A DNA stretch of 64,000 nt from Streptomyces griseoluteus (GCF_004784465.1 NZ_SRRU01000009.1:186001-250000), one strand, 5' to 3'. Shown: positions 7,857 to 16,745, counted from the first letter of the stretch. The notes: generated from the sequence alone by a model not told the origin. Translations and numbers: made by a program.

Positions 7857-8885
7857 ATGAGCGAACAGGGTGAACCCGGAGCGGAAGGCGGGACGAACGC
7901 GGGCAGGGGCCCCTACCTGGACCACCGCGTGGGCTCGGCGGGTGGTCCCGGCGCGGGCGGGTCGACCTTCACCGTCCTCGTGGCGGCCGCCGCGAACTTC
8001 GGCGTCGCGCTCGCCAAGGCCGTCGCCGGTGTGCTCAGCGGCTCCACCGCCATGCTCGCCGAGGCCGGGCACTCGGTCGCCGACACCATGACCGAGGCCC
8101 TGCTCTTCGTCGCCCTCAAGCGCAGCAGGAAACCCGCCGACGAGGACCACCCCTTCGGCTACGGCCCCGAGCGGTACATCTGGGCGCTGCTCGCCTCCGT
8201 CGCCACCTTCGTCGGCGGCGGCGTCTTCGCCGTGTACGACGGCATCCACGCCCTCACCCACGTCGAGAAGCCCGGCGACCCGCTGATCTCCTACATCGTG
8301 CTCGCCATCGCCTTCGTACTGGAGGGGCTCTCCCTGCGCACCGGCTGGCGGCAGGCCACCGGCCGGGCCGAGCACTTCCGGGTGCCGATCCTGCGCTATC
8401 TCCAGCACACCCCCGACACCGCCGTGAAGGCCGTCGTCATGGAGGACACCGCCGCGCTCATCGGCCTGGTGCTCGCCGCCCTCGGTCTGCTGGGCGGCCA
8501 GCTCACCGGTTCCGGGATCTTCGACGGTATCGCTTCCGTCCTCATCGGTGTGCTGCTCATCGTCGTGGCCTACGTCCTCGGCCGCGCCAACACCGAACTC
8601 CTCGTCGGCCGCGCCCTGCCCAAGCCGATGCGGGAGGCGGTACGCCGGGAACTGCTCTCCGTGGACGCCGTCCAGGACGTGATGGAGCTGACCACGCTGG
8701 TGCAGGGGCCGGGGGAGATCCTCATCGCCGCCAAGGTCGACTTCCGCGACGTCTCCACCTCCGCCGAGATCGAGTGGGCCTGCGAGGAGGCGGAGACCCG
8801 GCTGCGCACCCTCATCCCGGCGGTCAGTCGCGTCTACCTCGACCCCACGCCCCCGCGTACGAGTCCGCCGCCGCTTCCGGAGTAG
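7857..8885 (+). CDS. Cation diffusion facilitator (CDF) metal efflux protein
   Basis: Inner-membrane antiporter that exports divalent metal ions such as Zn or Fe in exchange for protons. It has 342 residues with about six membrane segments (from ~38 onward). Metal-site residues are visible: AGHSVADT in TM2 (HxxxD) and MEDTAAL in TM5. The HPFGYG motif typical of CDF proteins follows TM2. The C-terminal cytoplasmic domain (about 255-330) has the alpha-beta metallochaperone-like pattern. The start is not strongly marked; GAAGAGG lies 13 bases before ATG 7857. It converges on the next gene with only 7 bases between. Confidence 0.9.
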   Translation: MSEQGEPGAEGGTNAGRGPYLDHRVGSAGGPGAGGSTFTVLVAAAANFGVALAKAVAGVLSGSTAMLAEAGHSVADTMTEALLFVALKRSRKPADEDHPFGYGPERYIWALLASVATFVGGGVFAVYDGIHALTHVEKPGDPLISYIVLAIAFVLEGLSLRTGWRQATGRAEHFRVPILRYLQHTPDTAVKAVVMEDTAALIGLVLAALGLLGGQLTGSGIFDGIASVLIGVLLIVVAYVLGRANTELLVGRALPKPMREAVRRELLSVDAVQDVMELTTLVQGPGEILIAAKVDFRDVSTSAEIEWACEEAETRLRTLIPAVSRVYLDPTPPRTSPPPLPE

Positions 8886-8892
8886 CGGGCGG

Positions 8893-10182
8893 TCAGCCCG
8901 GCTGGGGCACCATCCGGTGCAGGCCCCGGCGATCGTAGTAGCGGGTGGCCGCGAAGCCGAACGCCAGGGCCACCACGAAGCCGATCGCGATCATCACCCA
9001 GCCGCGCGCCAGCCCGGCGTCGGCACGGGCGTCGAAGTAGAGGATCGCCCGTACCCCCGCCGTCAGTTGGCGCATCGGCTCGAAGGCACCGAGAAACCGG
9101 TAGAACCCCGGCACCGCCTCCAGCGGCACGGTTGCGCCGGAGGACGGCAGCGCGAACGCGATGAAGACGAACATCGACACGAGCTGGCCCAGGCTGCCGA
9201 AGGCCGCGTTGATCGCCTGCACCCCGAGCCCGACCGTCAGCGTCGCGCAGTACGAGAACACCCACAGCAGACCGGCGTGCGGGGCGTCCATGCCCAGCAC
9301 GCCGATCGTCGCCAGCATGATCAGCGAGGTGGTGAGCAGTGAGAGGCCGGCCGTCATCACCATCTTCAGCACCAGCGTCTGGGTCCGGTCGATGTGCACC
9401 GTCGGACGCCGCGAGTGCCAGGGGCCGATCTCCGTGTCGGCGTAGCCGAGCCCGCTGTCGACGCCGTTGTGGATGATGTTGCCGCCGATGAACCCGGCCA
9501 GCACCAGCAGCAGCGCGTAGTAGAAGGCGCTCAGCCCCAGCCCGCTGTGGGCGCCGATGGGATGGCCCACCTGGGTCCGCACCTCCACCGGGTCGGCGAG
9601 CAGCACGCGGGTCGCCGCGCTCGCCCGCTTCACCTCGGGGGACGCCGACAACTGCTTGCCGATCGAGACCGACACCTGGTGCGCCGCGCTCTGCGTGATC
9701 CGCCCCGCCAGCGAGGAGGCCAGGCTGCCGACGCCGGGGTTGGTCAGCACGGTCAGCTCCGGGCGGGACTCGGCGTCCGCGGTGGCCAGCGCGCCCACGG
9801 TCGCCGTGAAGTCCGCCGGGATCACCAGGGCGCCGTACACCCGGCCCGACGCCAGCTCGTCCTGCGCCTTGGCCCGTGACATCAGGCGCCAGCGGACCCG
9901 GTCGTCGGAGGAGCCGGAGGAGAGGATGGAACGGGCGGCCTGTGTGCCCACGTTGGCCTTCTGGCCCGGCAGCGGCTTGCCCTCGTCCAGGTTCACCAGA
10001 GCCACCGGCATCCGGTGCAGGCTGCCCTCCGGGGTGAGGATGCCGCCCATGTACAGCAGGGACAGCACCAGCGCGACCAGCGAGCTGAGCACCGCGGGCA
10101 TCAGCCACAGCTTCCACCGCCCCAGCAGCTGCGCCGCGCTGACCCACGGTCCGGACGCGTGCGGGGGCATCCCGGAAGCCAT
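8893..10182 (-). CDS. YhgE/Pip-like ABC-2-type membrane protein
   Basis: A 429-residue membrane protein: one N-terminal helix (about 28-48, AVLSSLVALVLSLLYMGG), a large extracytoplasmic domain containing the VALVNLDEG motif typical of YhgE/Pip/ABC-2 proteins, then five or six C-terminal helices from about residue 215. It has no ATPase domain of its own. Relatives take part in small-molecule export or as phage-receptor-like surface proteins; the substrate here is unknown. ATG 10180-10182 follows GGAG by 4 bases; ATG 10170 is an alternative. Confidence 0.8.
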   Translation of the reverse strand: MASGMPPHASGPWVSAAQLLGRWKLWLMPAVLSSLVALVLSLLYMGGILTPEGSLHRMPVALVNLDEGKPLPGQKANVGTQAARSILSSGSSDDRVRWRLMSRAKAQDELASGRVYGALVIPADFTATVGALATADAESRPELTVLTNPGVGSLASSLAGRITQSAAHQVSVSIGKQLSASPEVKRASAATRVLLADPVEVRTQVGHPIGAHSGLGLSAFYYALLLVLAGFIGGNIIHNGVDSGLGYADTEIGPWHSRRPTVHIDRTQTLVLKMVMTAGLSLLTTSLIMLATIGVLGMDAPHAGLLWVFSYCATLTVGLGVQAINAAFGSLGQLVSMFVFIAFALPSSGATVPLEAVPGFYRFLGAFEPMRQLTAGVRAILYFDARADAGLARGWVMIAIGFVVALAFGFAATRYYDRRGLHRMVPQPG

Positions 10183-10537
10183 ACCACTCCAAGAGGTGCA
10201 GACGGCGGCAACCGCCGAACGGGCTGCGGCGAGGGGCCCGTACCAGCATGTTCGGCCACCGGACCGCACCGCCTGCGGACGCAAGCCGACGATAGATCGC
10301 GGACGCCGAAACGTCCCGCCACGACACCGGCCATCTGCTCCGGGTGACCCGAGGTGCCGGACCTCGCAGATGACCCTCCAGTGCGTGCCCAGGGCGACAC
10401 CGGCTCCGCGGCCGCGCCCTCTTGGTGACGGAGGTCTGTGGCCCGCGCGCCCCCGGCGTCCTTCGGGGGGCGTACCGCCCCGATGGTCGCTAGCGTGTTG
10501 CCCAGTTCGGACCGCTCCGCCGACGGAAGGACTCCCC
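10183..10537. other. Divergent intergenic region, no gene seen
   Basis: A 355-base gap between the divergent YhgE-like and DoxX genes. It should carry promoters in both directions. I could not pick out a convincing -35/-10 pair, repeat or gene fragment. Confidence 0.5.
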
Positions 10538-11080
10538 ATGGGCCGACGCAACGATCTCGGACTGCTGGCCGTACGCCTGGGCACCGGCGGCGTACTGGCC
10601 GCCCATGGCGCGCAGAAGCTGCTCGGCTGGTTCGGCGGCGGAGGCATCGAGGGCACGGGCAAGTTCATGGAGTCCATGGGCTTCCGCCCCGGCAAGGCGA
10701 GCGCCATCGCGTCCGGGTCGGCCGAGCTGGGCGGCGGGGTCCTGCTCGCGCTCGGTCTCGCCACGCCCGCCGCCGGTGCCGCCGTGGCCGGGGGCATGGG
10801 CGGCGCCGTCTCCGTGCACCGCCCCAACGGATTCTTCGCCGCGGCGGGCGGCTACGAGTACCCGGCCTACCTCGGCTACATCGCCACCTGCATCGGCCTG
10901 ACCGGTCCCGGCCGTTACTCCCTGGACCGGCTGATCGGCTACCGGTTCGAGCGGCCCCGGCTGGTTCTGCTCTCCTTCGCGCTGAGCGCCGCCGGCACCG
11001 CGCTGGTCGTCGCCCGCCGGGAACGGGTGCTCTCGGCCCAGCGGCGCGAGGAGGCGGCACCGGTCACTCCGGCCCCCTGA
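10538..11080 (+). CDS. DoxX family membrane protein
   Basis: A 180-residue protein with about four membrane helices and the DoxX opening RLGTGGVLAAHGAQKLLGWFGG, followed by a central pair of glycine/alanine-rich helices. DoxX proteins are quinone- or thiol-stress-linked membrane proteins of uncertain chemistry. GGAAGG at 10524-10529 lies 8 bases before ATG 10538. The C terminus is basic and hydrophilic. It is monocistronic as far as can be seen. Confidence 0.87.
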   Translation: MGRRNDLGLLAVRLGTGGVLAAHGAQKLLGWFGGGGIEGTGKFMESMGFRPGKASAIASGSAELGGGVLLALGLATPAAGAAVAGGMGGAVSVHRPNGFFAAAGGYEYPAYLGYIATCIGLTGPGRYSLDRLIGYRFERPRLVLLSFALSAAGTALVVARRERVLSAQRREEAAPVTPAP

Positions 11081-11137
11081 CGGGGTCGCACCTGTGAGCT
11101 TGATTTTCCTTCCCGCCTGGAGAACGCGGCACGGCGT

Positions 11138-11326
11138 CGTTGCACACCTCCGGTCGGCTCGGCAACGAGGCCACCTTTCTCTACCAGTTGGTGGCGCGCG
11201 AGCCGGGCACCGACAACGCGCCGACTGCTCCACCATGTGCCACGAGGCCAAGCGGCGCGCCACGCGGGCCGCGCCCGGCACCGGCAAGGGCACCGTCGAC
11301 TTCGAGAAGGAGGCCGGCACACCGAC
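11138..11326 (+). pseudogene. Relic of an FdhF/YdeP-type molybdopterin oxidoreductase
   Basis: One frame reads HTSGRLGNEATFLYQLVARE (about 11143-11205) and after a frameshift the next reads ADCSTMCHEA...GTGKGTVDFE (about 11217-11310). Joined, these match the conserved run of formate-dehydrogenase-like alpha subunits of the FdhF/YdeP family (TSGRxxNEAAFLYQL...LPDCSNMCHE). The rest of the roughly 750-residue gene is missing. It fills most of the 323-base gap after DoxX and is certainly not functional. Confidence 0.72.
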
Positions 11327-11352
11327 GGGCCCCCTCCGGCCGGAGGGGGCCC
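11327..11352. terminator. 26-bp perfect palindrome, probable bidirectional terminator
   Basis: The two 13-base halves (11327-11339 and 11340-11352) are exact reverse complements, starting GGGCCCCCTCC. As RNA it would fold into a long G+C hairpin. It sits directly after the molybdopterin-enzyme relic and 52 bases before the next gene; it may once have ended that lost gene and now insulates the flavoprotein gene. Confidence 0.6.
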
Positions 11353-11403
11353 GCCTTGCCGGTGAGGACTCGGGACATGCGTCGGTAAGGCAGACTCGGT
11401 CCC

Positions 11404-12858
11404 ATGACATCCACGACGCGGCCGCGGGCCACGGCCGTAGTCGTCGGCGGCGGGCCCAACGGGCTCGCCGCGGGCGCGCTCCTCGCCAAGGCGGGGCTCG
11501 ACGTCACGCTGCTGGAGGCCGCCGACGAGGTCGGGGGCGGCACCCGCAGCTACGAGGGTCTGCTGCCCGGCCTGCTGCACGACCACTGCTCGGCCATCCA
11601 CCCCATGGCCGTCGGCTCACCGGCCCTGCGCGCACTGGAGCTGGAACGGCACGGACTGCGCTGGCTCCTGCCCGAGGTCGACTGCGTCCATCCCCTCGAC
11701 GACGGCACGGCGGGCGTCCTGATGCGTTCCGTCGCGGAGACCGCCCGCCTCCTCGGCCCCGACGGTGACCGCTACCGGGCGCTGATCGAGCCCTCGGTAC
11801 GGCACTGGGACACGCTCGCCGGCGAGGTGATGGGCCCGCTGCTGCGCGTCCCCTCCCACCCGCTGCTGCTCGCCCGCTTCGGCCTGCCGACCATCCTGCC
11901 CGCCGCCGCCCTGGCCCGCCTCTTCCGTACCCCGCAGACCCGCGCGCTCTGGGCCGGGATCGCCGCCCATGCCTTCCGTCCGCTGAGCCGCCCGCTCACC
12001 TCGGCCATCGGCCTCGGCATCCTGGTCTCCGGGCACGCCGCCGGCTGGGCCGTGGCCGAAGGGGGCTCGCAGTCCATCGCCCGGGCGCTGGAGAAGGCGC
12101 TGCGGGAGTACGGCGGGCGCGTCGAGACGAACGTCCGCATCACCGACCACCGCCAGATCCCGGCTGCCGACGTGACGCTGCTCGACCTCGACCCCGGCCA
12201 GGCCGCGGCCATCTACGGCGACCGGCTGCCCGTCCGGACCCGGTCCGCCTACCGGCGGTTCCGCCGGGGCCCAGGCGCCTTCAAGATCGACCTGGCGGTG
12301 GAGGGCGGAATTCCGTGGACCCACGAGAAGGCCCGGCGCGCCGGCACCGTCCACCTGGGTGGCACGCTCGCCGAGATCGCGCGGGCCGAGCGGGACGTCG
12401 CGGCCGGACGCATGCCCGAGCGGCCGTTCGTCCTGGTCGGCCAGCAGTACCTCGCCGACCCCGGACGCTCGGTGGGCGACGTGCACCCGGTCTGGGCCTA
12501 CGCGCATGTCCCGTACGGCTACACCGGGGACGCCACGGAGGCGATTCTGCGGCAGATCGAACGGTTCGCCCCCGGTGCCCGAGACCGGATCGTGGGCCTG
12601 AGCGCCACCACCCCGGCCGGTTTCGCCGCCGCCAACGCCAACTTCGCGGGCGGTGACATCCTCACCGGCGCGAAGACGGCCCCTCAACTCGTCCTGGGGC
12701 CCCGCCCCACCCTCGACCCCTACTCGACCGGCCTGCCCGGCCGCTACCTCTGCTCGGCGTCCACCCCACCGGGGCCGGGCGCCCACGGCATGTGCGGGGC
12801 GGGGGCGGCGGCCTCGGCGCTGCGGTACCTGCGGGACGCCACTCACCGACCAGACTGA
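11404..12858 (+). CDS. Phytoene-desaturase-like NAD(P)/FAD-dependent oxidoreductase
   Basis: A 484-residue flavoprotein of the amine-oxidase/CrtI superfamily. The N terminus carries the dinucleotide motif VVVGGGPNGLAAG (about 12-24) and the ADEVGGG segment; the C terminus carries GRYLCSASTPPGPGAHGMCG, the second FAD-contact motif. Such proteins oxidise or isomerise isoprenoids and other hydrophobic substrates; the substrate here is unknown. ATG 11404 has only a weak ribosome site. No carotenoid genes are nearby. Confidence 0.85.
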   Translation: MTSTTRPRATAVVVGGGPNGLAAGALLAKAGLDVTLLEAADEVGGGTRSYEGLLPGLLHDHCSAIHPMAVGSPALRALELERHGLRWLLPEVDCVHPLDDGTAGVLMRSVAETARLLGPDGDRYRALIEPSVRHWDTLAGEVMGPLLRVPSHPLLLARFGLPTILPAAALARLFRTPQTRALWAGIAAHAFRPLSRPLTSAIGLGILVSGHAAGWAVAEGGSQSIARALEKALREYGGRVETNVRITDHRQIPAADVTLLDLDPGQAAAIYGDRLPVRTRSAYRRFRRGPGAFKIDLAVEGGIPWTHEKARRAGTVHLGGTLAEIARAERDVAAGRMPERPFVLVGQQYLADPGRSVGDVHPVWAYAHVPYGYTGDATEAILRQIERFAPGARDRIVGLSATTPAGFAAANANFAGGDILTGAKTAPQLVLGPRPTLDPYSTGLPGRYLCSASTPPGPGAHGMCGAGAAASALRYLRDATHRPD

Positions 12859-13017
12859 GTGTCAGCCGGACCGGGGTGACTCACCCACGGGTCCGCTCGC
12901 CGGCAGCACGCGCAGGCGCAGGGCCTGTGCGCACGCCGCCGGCTTGCCGGTGGTCCGGAACACGGGGCACGCCCTGGAGCCGCCCATGTGCCGAACCGTC
13001 ACACGGAATTTTGCTGA

Positions 13018-14013
13018 TCAGCGTGCGAGGAGCTCCAGCGTGTCGATCACGCGGTTGGAGAAGCCCCACTCGTTGTCGTACCAGGCGACGACCTTGATGT
13101 GACGGCCGTCGACTCGGGTGAGGGCCGAGTCGAAGATGGAGGAGGCGGGGTTGCCGACGATGTCGGAAGAGACCAGGGGGTCCTCGGAGTACTCCAGGAC
13201 ACCGGCGAGGGGGCCCTCGGCGGCCGTGCGGTAGGCGGCGAGCACCTCCTCGCGGGTGACGTCGCGGGCGACCGTGGTGTTCAGCTCGACGATCGAGCCG
13301 ACCGGCACCGGGACCCGGATCGAGTCGCCGGACAGCTTGCCGTCGAGGTTCGGCAGCACCAGACCGATCGCCTTGGCCGCGCCCGTGGTCGTGGGCACGA
13401 TGTTCACGCCGGCGGCGCGCGCCCGGCGGGGGTCGCGGTGCGGGCCGTCCTGGAGGTTCTGCTCCTGGGTATAGGCGTGCACGGTCGTCATGAACCCGTG
13501 CTCGATGCCCGCCAGTTCGTCCAGCACGGCGGCCAGCGGGGCCAGCGCGTTGGTCGTGCAGGAGGCGTTCGACACGATGGTGTGCAGCGCCGGGTCGTAG
13601 GTGTCGCTGTTCACCCCGTACGCCAGCGTCACGTCGGCGCCGTCCGAGGGGGCGCTCACCAGCACCCGCTTCGCACCCGCGTCGAGGTGGGCGCGGGCGG
13701 CCTTCGCCGAGGTGAAGCGGCCGGTCGCCTCCAGCACGATGTCGACGTCCAGCTCGGCCCAGGGGAGCTGGGCCGGCTCGCGCTCGGCGAGCACCTTGAT
13801 GCGGCGGCCGTCGACCACGAGGGTGTCGCCGTCCACCTCCACCGGACGGCCGAGCCGCCCGGCCGTCGAGTCGAAGGCCAGCAGCCGGGCCAGCCCCGCG
13901 GGTTCGGTGAGGTCGTTCACCGCGACGACCTCGAGGTCACTGTCGCGTTCGAGCAGAGCCCGCAGCACGTTGCGTCCGATGCGGCCGAATCCGTTGATGG
14001 CGATGCGCGTCAT
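13018..14013 (-). CDS. gap: Glyceraldehyde-3-phosphate dehydrogenase, type I
   Basis: Converts glyceraldehyde 3-phosphate, NAD+ and phosphate to 1,3-bisphosphoglycerate. At 331 residues it is full length. Seen: INGFGRIGRNVLRAL at the N terminus, the catalytic cysteine in SNASCTTN (Cys152), the catalytic histidine in TTVHAYT, and the C-terminal WYDNEWGFSNRV. It stands outside the usual gap-pgk-tpi glycolytic operon, so it is probably an additional paralogue, perhaps carbon-source specific (inference). The preceding 159 bases (12859-13017) hold nothing recognisable. Confidence 0.95.
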   Translation of the reverse strand: MTRIAINGFGRIGRNVLRALLERDSDLEVVAVNDLTEPAGLARLLAFDSTAGRLGRPVEVDGDTLVVDGRRIKVLAEREPAQLPWAELDVDIVLEATGRFTSAKAARAHLDAGAKRVLVSAPSDGADVTLAYGVNSDTYDPALHTIVSNASCTTNALAPLAAVLDELAGIEHGFMTTVHAYTQEQNLQDGPHRDPRRARAAGVNIVPTTTGAAKAIGLVLPNLDGKLSGDSIRVPVPVGSIVELNTTVARDVTREEVLAAYRTAAEGPLAGVLEYSEDPLVSSDIVGNPASSIFDSALTRVDGRHIKVVAWYDNEWGFSNRVIDTLELLAR

Positions 14014-14107
14014 GAATGGTGTCCCTTCCGTTCGCCCTCAGGTTCGCGGACAAGGGCCGGGCGCGGCAGTGGCAGGAGCGCCATGGTTCACAAGAATCGC
14101 GCCAGAG

Positions 14108-15100
14108 TTACTCGCCCCGCGCGAACGTCCGCCGGTAGTCGCTCGGCGTGGTCCCGAGCACGCGCTGGAAATGCAGCCGGAGGTTGGTGCCGGTACCGAG
14201 CCCGACCTCCTCGGCGATCTGCTCCACGCTCCGCTCCGAACGCTCCAGCAGCTCGCGCGCCAGGTCGACCCGCGCCCGCGTCACCCACTGCATCGGCGTG
14301 TACCCGGTGTCCTCCGCGAACCGCCGGGAGAACGTACGCGGCGACACCGCGGCGTGCCGGGCCAGCGACTGGAGGCTCAGCGGCTCACCGAGCCGGTGCA
14401 GCGCCCACTCCCGCGTCGCGGCGAACCGCTCGCCCAGCGGCTCCGGCACACTGCGCGGCACGTACTGCGCCTGACCTCCGCTGCGGTAGGGTGCCGCGAC
14501 CAGCCGCCGGGCCGCGTGGTTGGAGGCGGCCACCCCCAACTCGCCGCGCAGCATGTGCAGGCACAGGTCGATGCCGGAGGCCGCCCCGGCCGACGTGAGC
14601 ACGCTGCCCTCGTCCACGAACAGCACGTTCTCGTCCACCCGGATGAGCGGGTGACGGGCCGCCAGGGCGCGCGCGTAGTGCCAGTGCGTGGTGGCCCGTC
14701 TGCCGTCCAGCAGACCGGTGGCCGCCAGGGCGAACGCCCCCGTCGAGATCGCCGCCAGCCGCGCACCCCGTTCGTGCGCCGCGACCAGCGCCGCCACCAC
14801 CGGCTCCGGCGGGTCCTCCCGGTCCGGGAACCGGTAGCCCGGCACGAACACCACGTCGGCCCACTCCAGCGCCTCCAGGCCGTGCGCCACGTGGTACGAC
14901 AGGCCGTCGCCGCCCGTCACCAGACCCGGCGCCGCTCCGCACACCCGCACCTCGTACGGCATGCTCGCGCGGGTCGTGAACACCTGCGCCGGGATACCCA
15001 CGTCGAGCGGCTTGGCGCCCTCCAGGACGAGGACGGCGACACGGCGGAAACGGGAGGACGGCACGGGCAGCAGGGTACGCACAGGTCGGCGTGAACCCAT
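14108..15100 (-). CDS. GlxA-family transcriptional regulator (DJ-1/PfpI plus AraC)
   Basis: A 330-residue regulator with an N-terminal DJ-1/PfpI-like sensor domain (about 18-185, including ISTGAFALAATGLLDGRRAT) and a C-terminal AraC double helix-turn-helix (about 220-325, LSLQSLARHAAVSPRTFSRR then VEQIAEEVGLG). The usual Cys at the DJ-1 nucleophile elbow is replaced by Thr in ISTGAF, as in other non-catalytic GlxA regulators. Its target is unknown; it could control the adjacent gap gene on the same strand. The ATG at 15098-15100 is the most likely start; GTG starts inside the next ten codons are possible. Confidence 0.85.
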   Translation of the reverse strand: MGSRRPVRTLLPVPSSRFRRVAVLVLEGAKPLDVGIPAQVFTTRASMPYEVRVCGAAPGLVTGGDGLSYHVAHGLEALEWADVVFVPGYRFPDREDPPEPVVAALVAAHERGARLAAISTGAFALAATGLLDGRRATTHWHYARALAARHPLIRVDENVLFVDEGSVLTSAGAASGIDLCLHMLRGELGVAASNHAARRLVAAPYRSGGQAQYVPRSVPEPLGERFAATREWALHRLGEPLSLQSLARHAAVSPRTFSRRFAEDTGYTPMQWVTRARVDLARELLERSERSVEQIAEEVGLGTGTNLRLHFQRVLGTTPSDYRRTFARGE

Positions 15101-15173
15101 CGCGGGGCGCCGGGCAACCCCGCCGATGTGCTGCTGTTTTCTCCCGCACCGGCCGCCTCGGAAGGAATGCCCC

Positions 15174-15405
15174 GTGGAGTTCCGGCTGCTCGGCACCGTC
15201 TCCGTCGACACGCGCCGGGGACCGCTGCCGCTCGGCCCCGGCGCAGCCTGCTCGCGGCGCTGCTGCTGTCGGCCAACACCCCGGTGCCGATGGGCCGGTT
15301 GACCGCCTGCCTGTGGGACGACGAGCCGCCGGGCCAGGCGCGCGGTGTCATCCAGGGCCATGTGTCCCGGCTGCGACTTCTGATCCGTACGCCGCGAGGA
15401 CGCCC
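15174..15405 (+). pseudogene. Truncated, frameshifted SARP/AfsR-type regulator
   Basis: GTG 15174, behind GGAAGGA, opens EFRLLGTVSVDTRRGPLPLG, the standard start of the OmpR-like DNA-binding domain of SARP regulators. A frameshift near 15240 moves the continuation into another frame: SLLAALLLSANTPVPMGRL then VIQGHVSRLRLLI. Homology stops near 15405 and the BTAD and later domains are absent. It is therefore a dead fragment of an antibiotic-regulator gene, ending right before the riboswitch. Confidence 0.7.
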
Positions 15406-15464
15406 CCCTCGGGAGAGGAAGATCACCCGTTGGGGCGCGGTCTTGGCCAGGCAGGGCGCACGCG

Positions 15465-15612
15465 GTACCGTCGGGGCGATATCGACGACGGCGAAACGGA
15501 AGCCGGTGAGAAACCGGCACGGTCGCGCCACTGTGTGCGCGGTCCCTCACGGGGCCGCGCGAGTCAGACCCGTGGCCGTCGTCCTGTGCACCACCGAGAT
15601 GGGACGCGAACT
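15465..15612 (+). promoter_or_regulatory. Cobalamin (B12) riboswitch upstream of cbtB-cbtA
   Basis: Conserved B12-riboswitch pieces occur in order: GGAAGCCGGTGAGAAACCGG (from about 15498), the B12-box-like GCGCCACTGTG at 15525-15535, and GAGTCAGACCC at 15561-15571. Established behaviour: adenosylcobalamin binding closes translation or transcription of downstream cobalt/B12 transport genes. The position just before cbtB fits exactly. The outer boundaries are estimates. Confidence 0.88.
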
Positions 15613-15630
15613 CCCAGAGGAGGTACTGCC

Positions 15631-15852
15631 ATGGCGCAGTCCGTCGCTCAGCCGACAGCCGGAAACCCCGCCGTTCCCGCCAAGCTGCCGCTGAAGGAGA
15701 TAGCGCCCTGGGCGGTCTTCTTCGGCGTCCTCATGCTGGTCCTGCTGTACTTCGTCGGCGCCGAGCAGGGCGCCACCTCCGTGTTCAACGGCACGGACGT
15801 CCACGAGTGGGTGCACGACGCCCGCCACCTGCTCGGCTTCCCCTGCCACTGA
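15631..15852 (+). CDS. cbtB: CbtB, small cobalt-transport subunit
   Basis: Seventy-three residues with one membrane helix (about 26-44, APWAVFFGVLMLVLLYFVG) and a histidine-rich C terminus, HEWVHDARHLLGFPCH, the presumed metal-binding end that defines the CbtB family. It is thought to work with CbtA in cobalt uptake for cobalamin synthesis. GAGGAGG at 15617-15623 gives a strong start at ATG 15631. The B12 riboswitch lies immediately upstream, and cbtA follows after 21 bases. Confidence 0.92.
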   Translation: MAQSVAQPTAGNPAVPAKLPLKEIAPWAVFFGVLMLVLLYFVGAEQGATSVFNGTDVHEWVHDARHLLGFPCH

Positions 15853-15873
15853 CGCGAGGGACGCCGCGCACCC

Positions 15874-16629
15874 ATGAACTCCGCAACCGTGAGAAACCTC
15901 CTCGTGCGGGGCATGCTCGCCGGCCTCGGCGCCGGCGTGCTCGCCCTGATCGCCGCGTACTTCCTCGGCGAGCCCAACGTGGACAGCGCCATCCACTTCG
16001 AGGGCCACCACTCCCACGAGCACGAGGTCGAAGTGGTCTCCCGCTCGCTCCAGTCCACCGCCGGACTGGCCACCGGCGTCCTCGTCTACGGGGTCGCCTT
16101 CGGCGGCATCGCCGCGCTCGCCTACTGCTTCGCGCTCGGCCGCGTCGGCCGCTTCGGCCCCCGCGCGACCGCGCTGCTGCTCTCCGGCACCGCGCTGCTC
16201 GCCGTGTACGTCGTGCCGTTCCTGAAGTACCCGGCCAACCCGCCCTCGGTAGGCGATGCCGACACCATCGGCAAGCGCACCACGCTGTACTTCCTGATGA
16301 TGCTGCTCAGCCTGCTCCTGGCGGTCGGCGCCACCCTGCTGGGCAAACGCCTCGCCCCACGCCTGGGCAACTGGTACGCGACCCTGATCGCGGTAGCCGC
16401 CTTCGCCCTGCTGACCGGGCTGGCGTACGCCTTCCTGCCGGTCGTCAACGAGGTGCCGGAACACTTCCCGGCCACCCTGCTGTGGCGGTTCCGTCTCTCC
16501 GCTCTGGCCATCCAGACGGTGCTGTGGGCCGGATTCGGCCTGCTGTTCGGCGAGTTGGCCGAGCGGCTGCTGAACCCCCGCCCGGCGGTGGCACGCAGCA
16601 CGGGCCAGGCGGTCGCCGCCTCCCACTGA
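15874..16629 (+). CDS. cbtA: CbtA, predicted cobalt transporter
   Basis: A 251-residue membrane protein with five or six predicted helices. A His/Glu-rich loop, HFEGHHSHEHEVEVV (about 41-55), follows the first helix and probably binds cobalt on the outer face. CbtA/CbtB pairs are predicted cobalt uptake systems found behind B12 riboswitches (established comparative-genomic context). It shares the transcript with cbtB. A wobble-containing hairpin terminator lies 19 bases after its stop. Confidence 0.9.
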   Translation: MNSATVRNLLVRGMLAGLGAGVLALIAAYFLGEPNVDSAIHFEGHHSHEHEVEVVSRSLQSTAGLATGVLVYGVAFGGIAALAYCFALGRVGRFGPRATALLLSGTALLAVYVVPFLKYPANPPSVGDADTIGKRTTLYFLMMLLSLLLAVGATLLGKRLAPRLGNWYATLIAVAAFALLTGLAYAFLPVVNEVPEHFPATLLWRFRLSALAIQTVLWAGFGLLFGELAERLLNPRPAVARSTGQAVAASH

Positions 16630-16648
16630 GCCGGACGTGCCGACGAGA

Positions 16649-16675
16649 GGGGTCCCGGAGATCTTCCGGGGCCCC
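16649..16675 (+). terminator. Terminator of the cbtBA operon
   Basis: An 11-bp stem with one G-T wobble (16649-16659 with 16665-16675), loop GATCT, followed by TTT: a near-canonical intrinsic terminator. Confidence 0.75.
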
Positions 16676-16745
16676 TTTCACCCGGACCACCCACGTGGCG
16701 TGGAATGATCTTCGGCGACCGCTGAAGAAGGGGAAGGCCGAAGAC

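Noticed and set aside
7663..7860. 65-codon plus-strand frame after the FAD relic
   Set aside because: No ribosome site or recognisable fold; probably part of the decayed region.
5141..7873. 910-codon plus-strand frame over the greA-like and zwf genes
   Set aside because: Antisense of two well-recognised genes; high GC removes stop codons from the opposite strand.
15807..16745. Long upstream part of the frame containing the CDA/ASCH protein
   Set aside because: It is a shifted-frame shadow of cbtA and lies before the cbtA terminator; the protein starts at GTG 16746.
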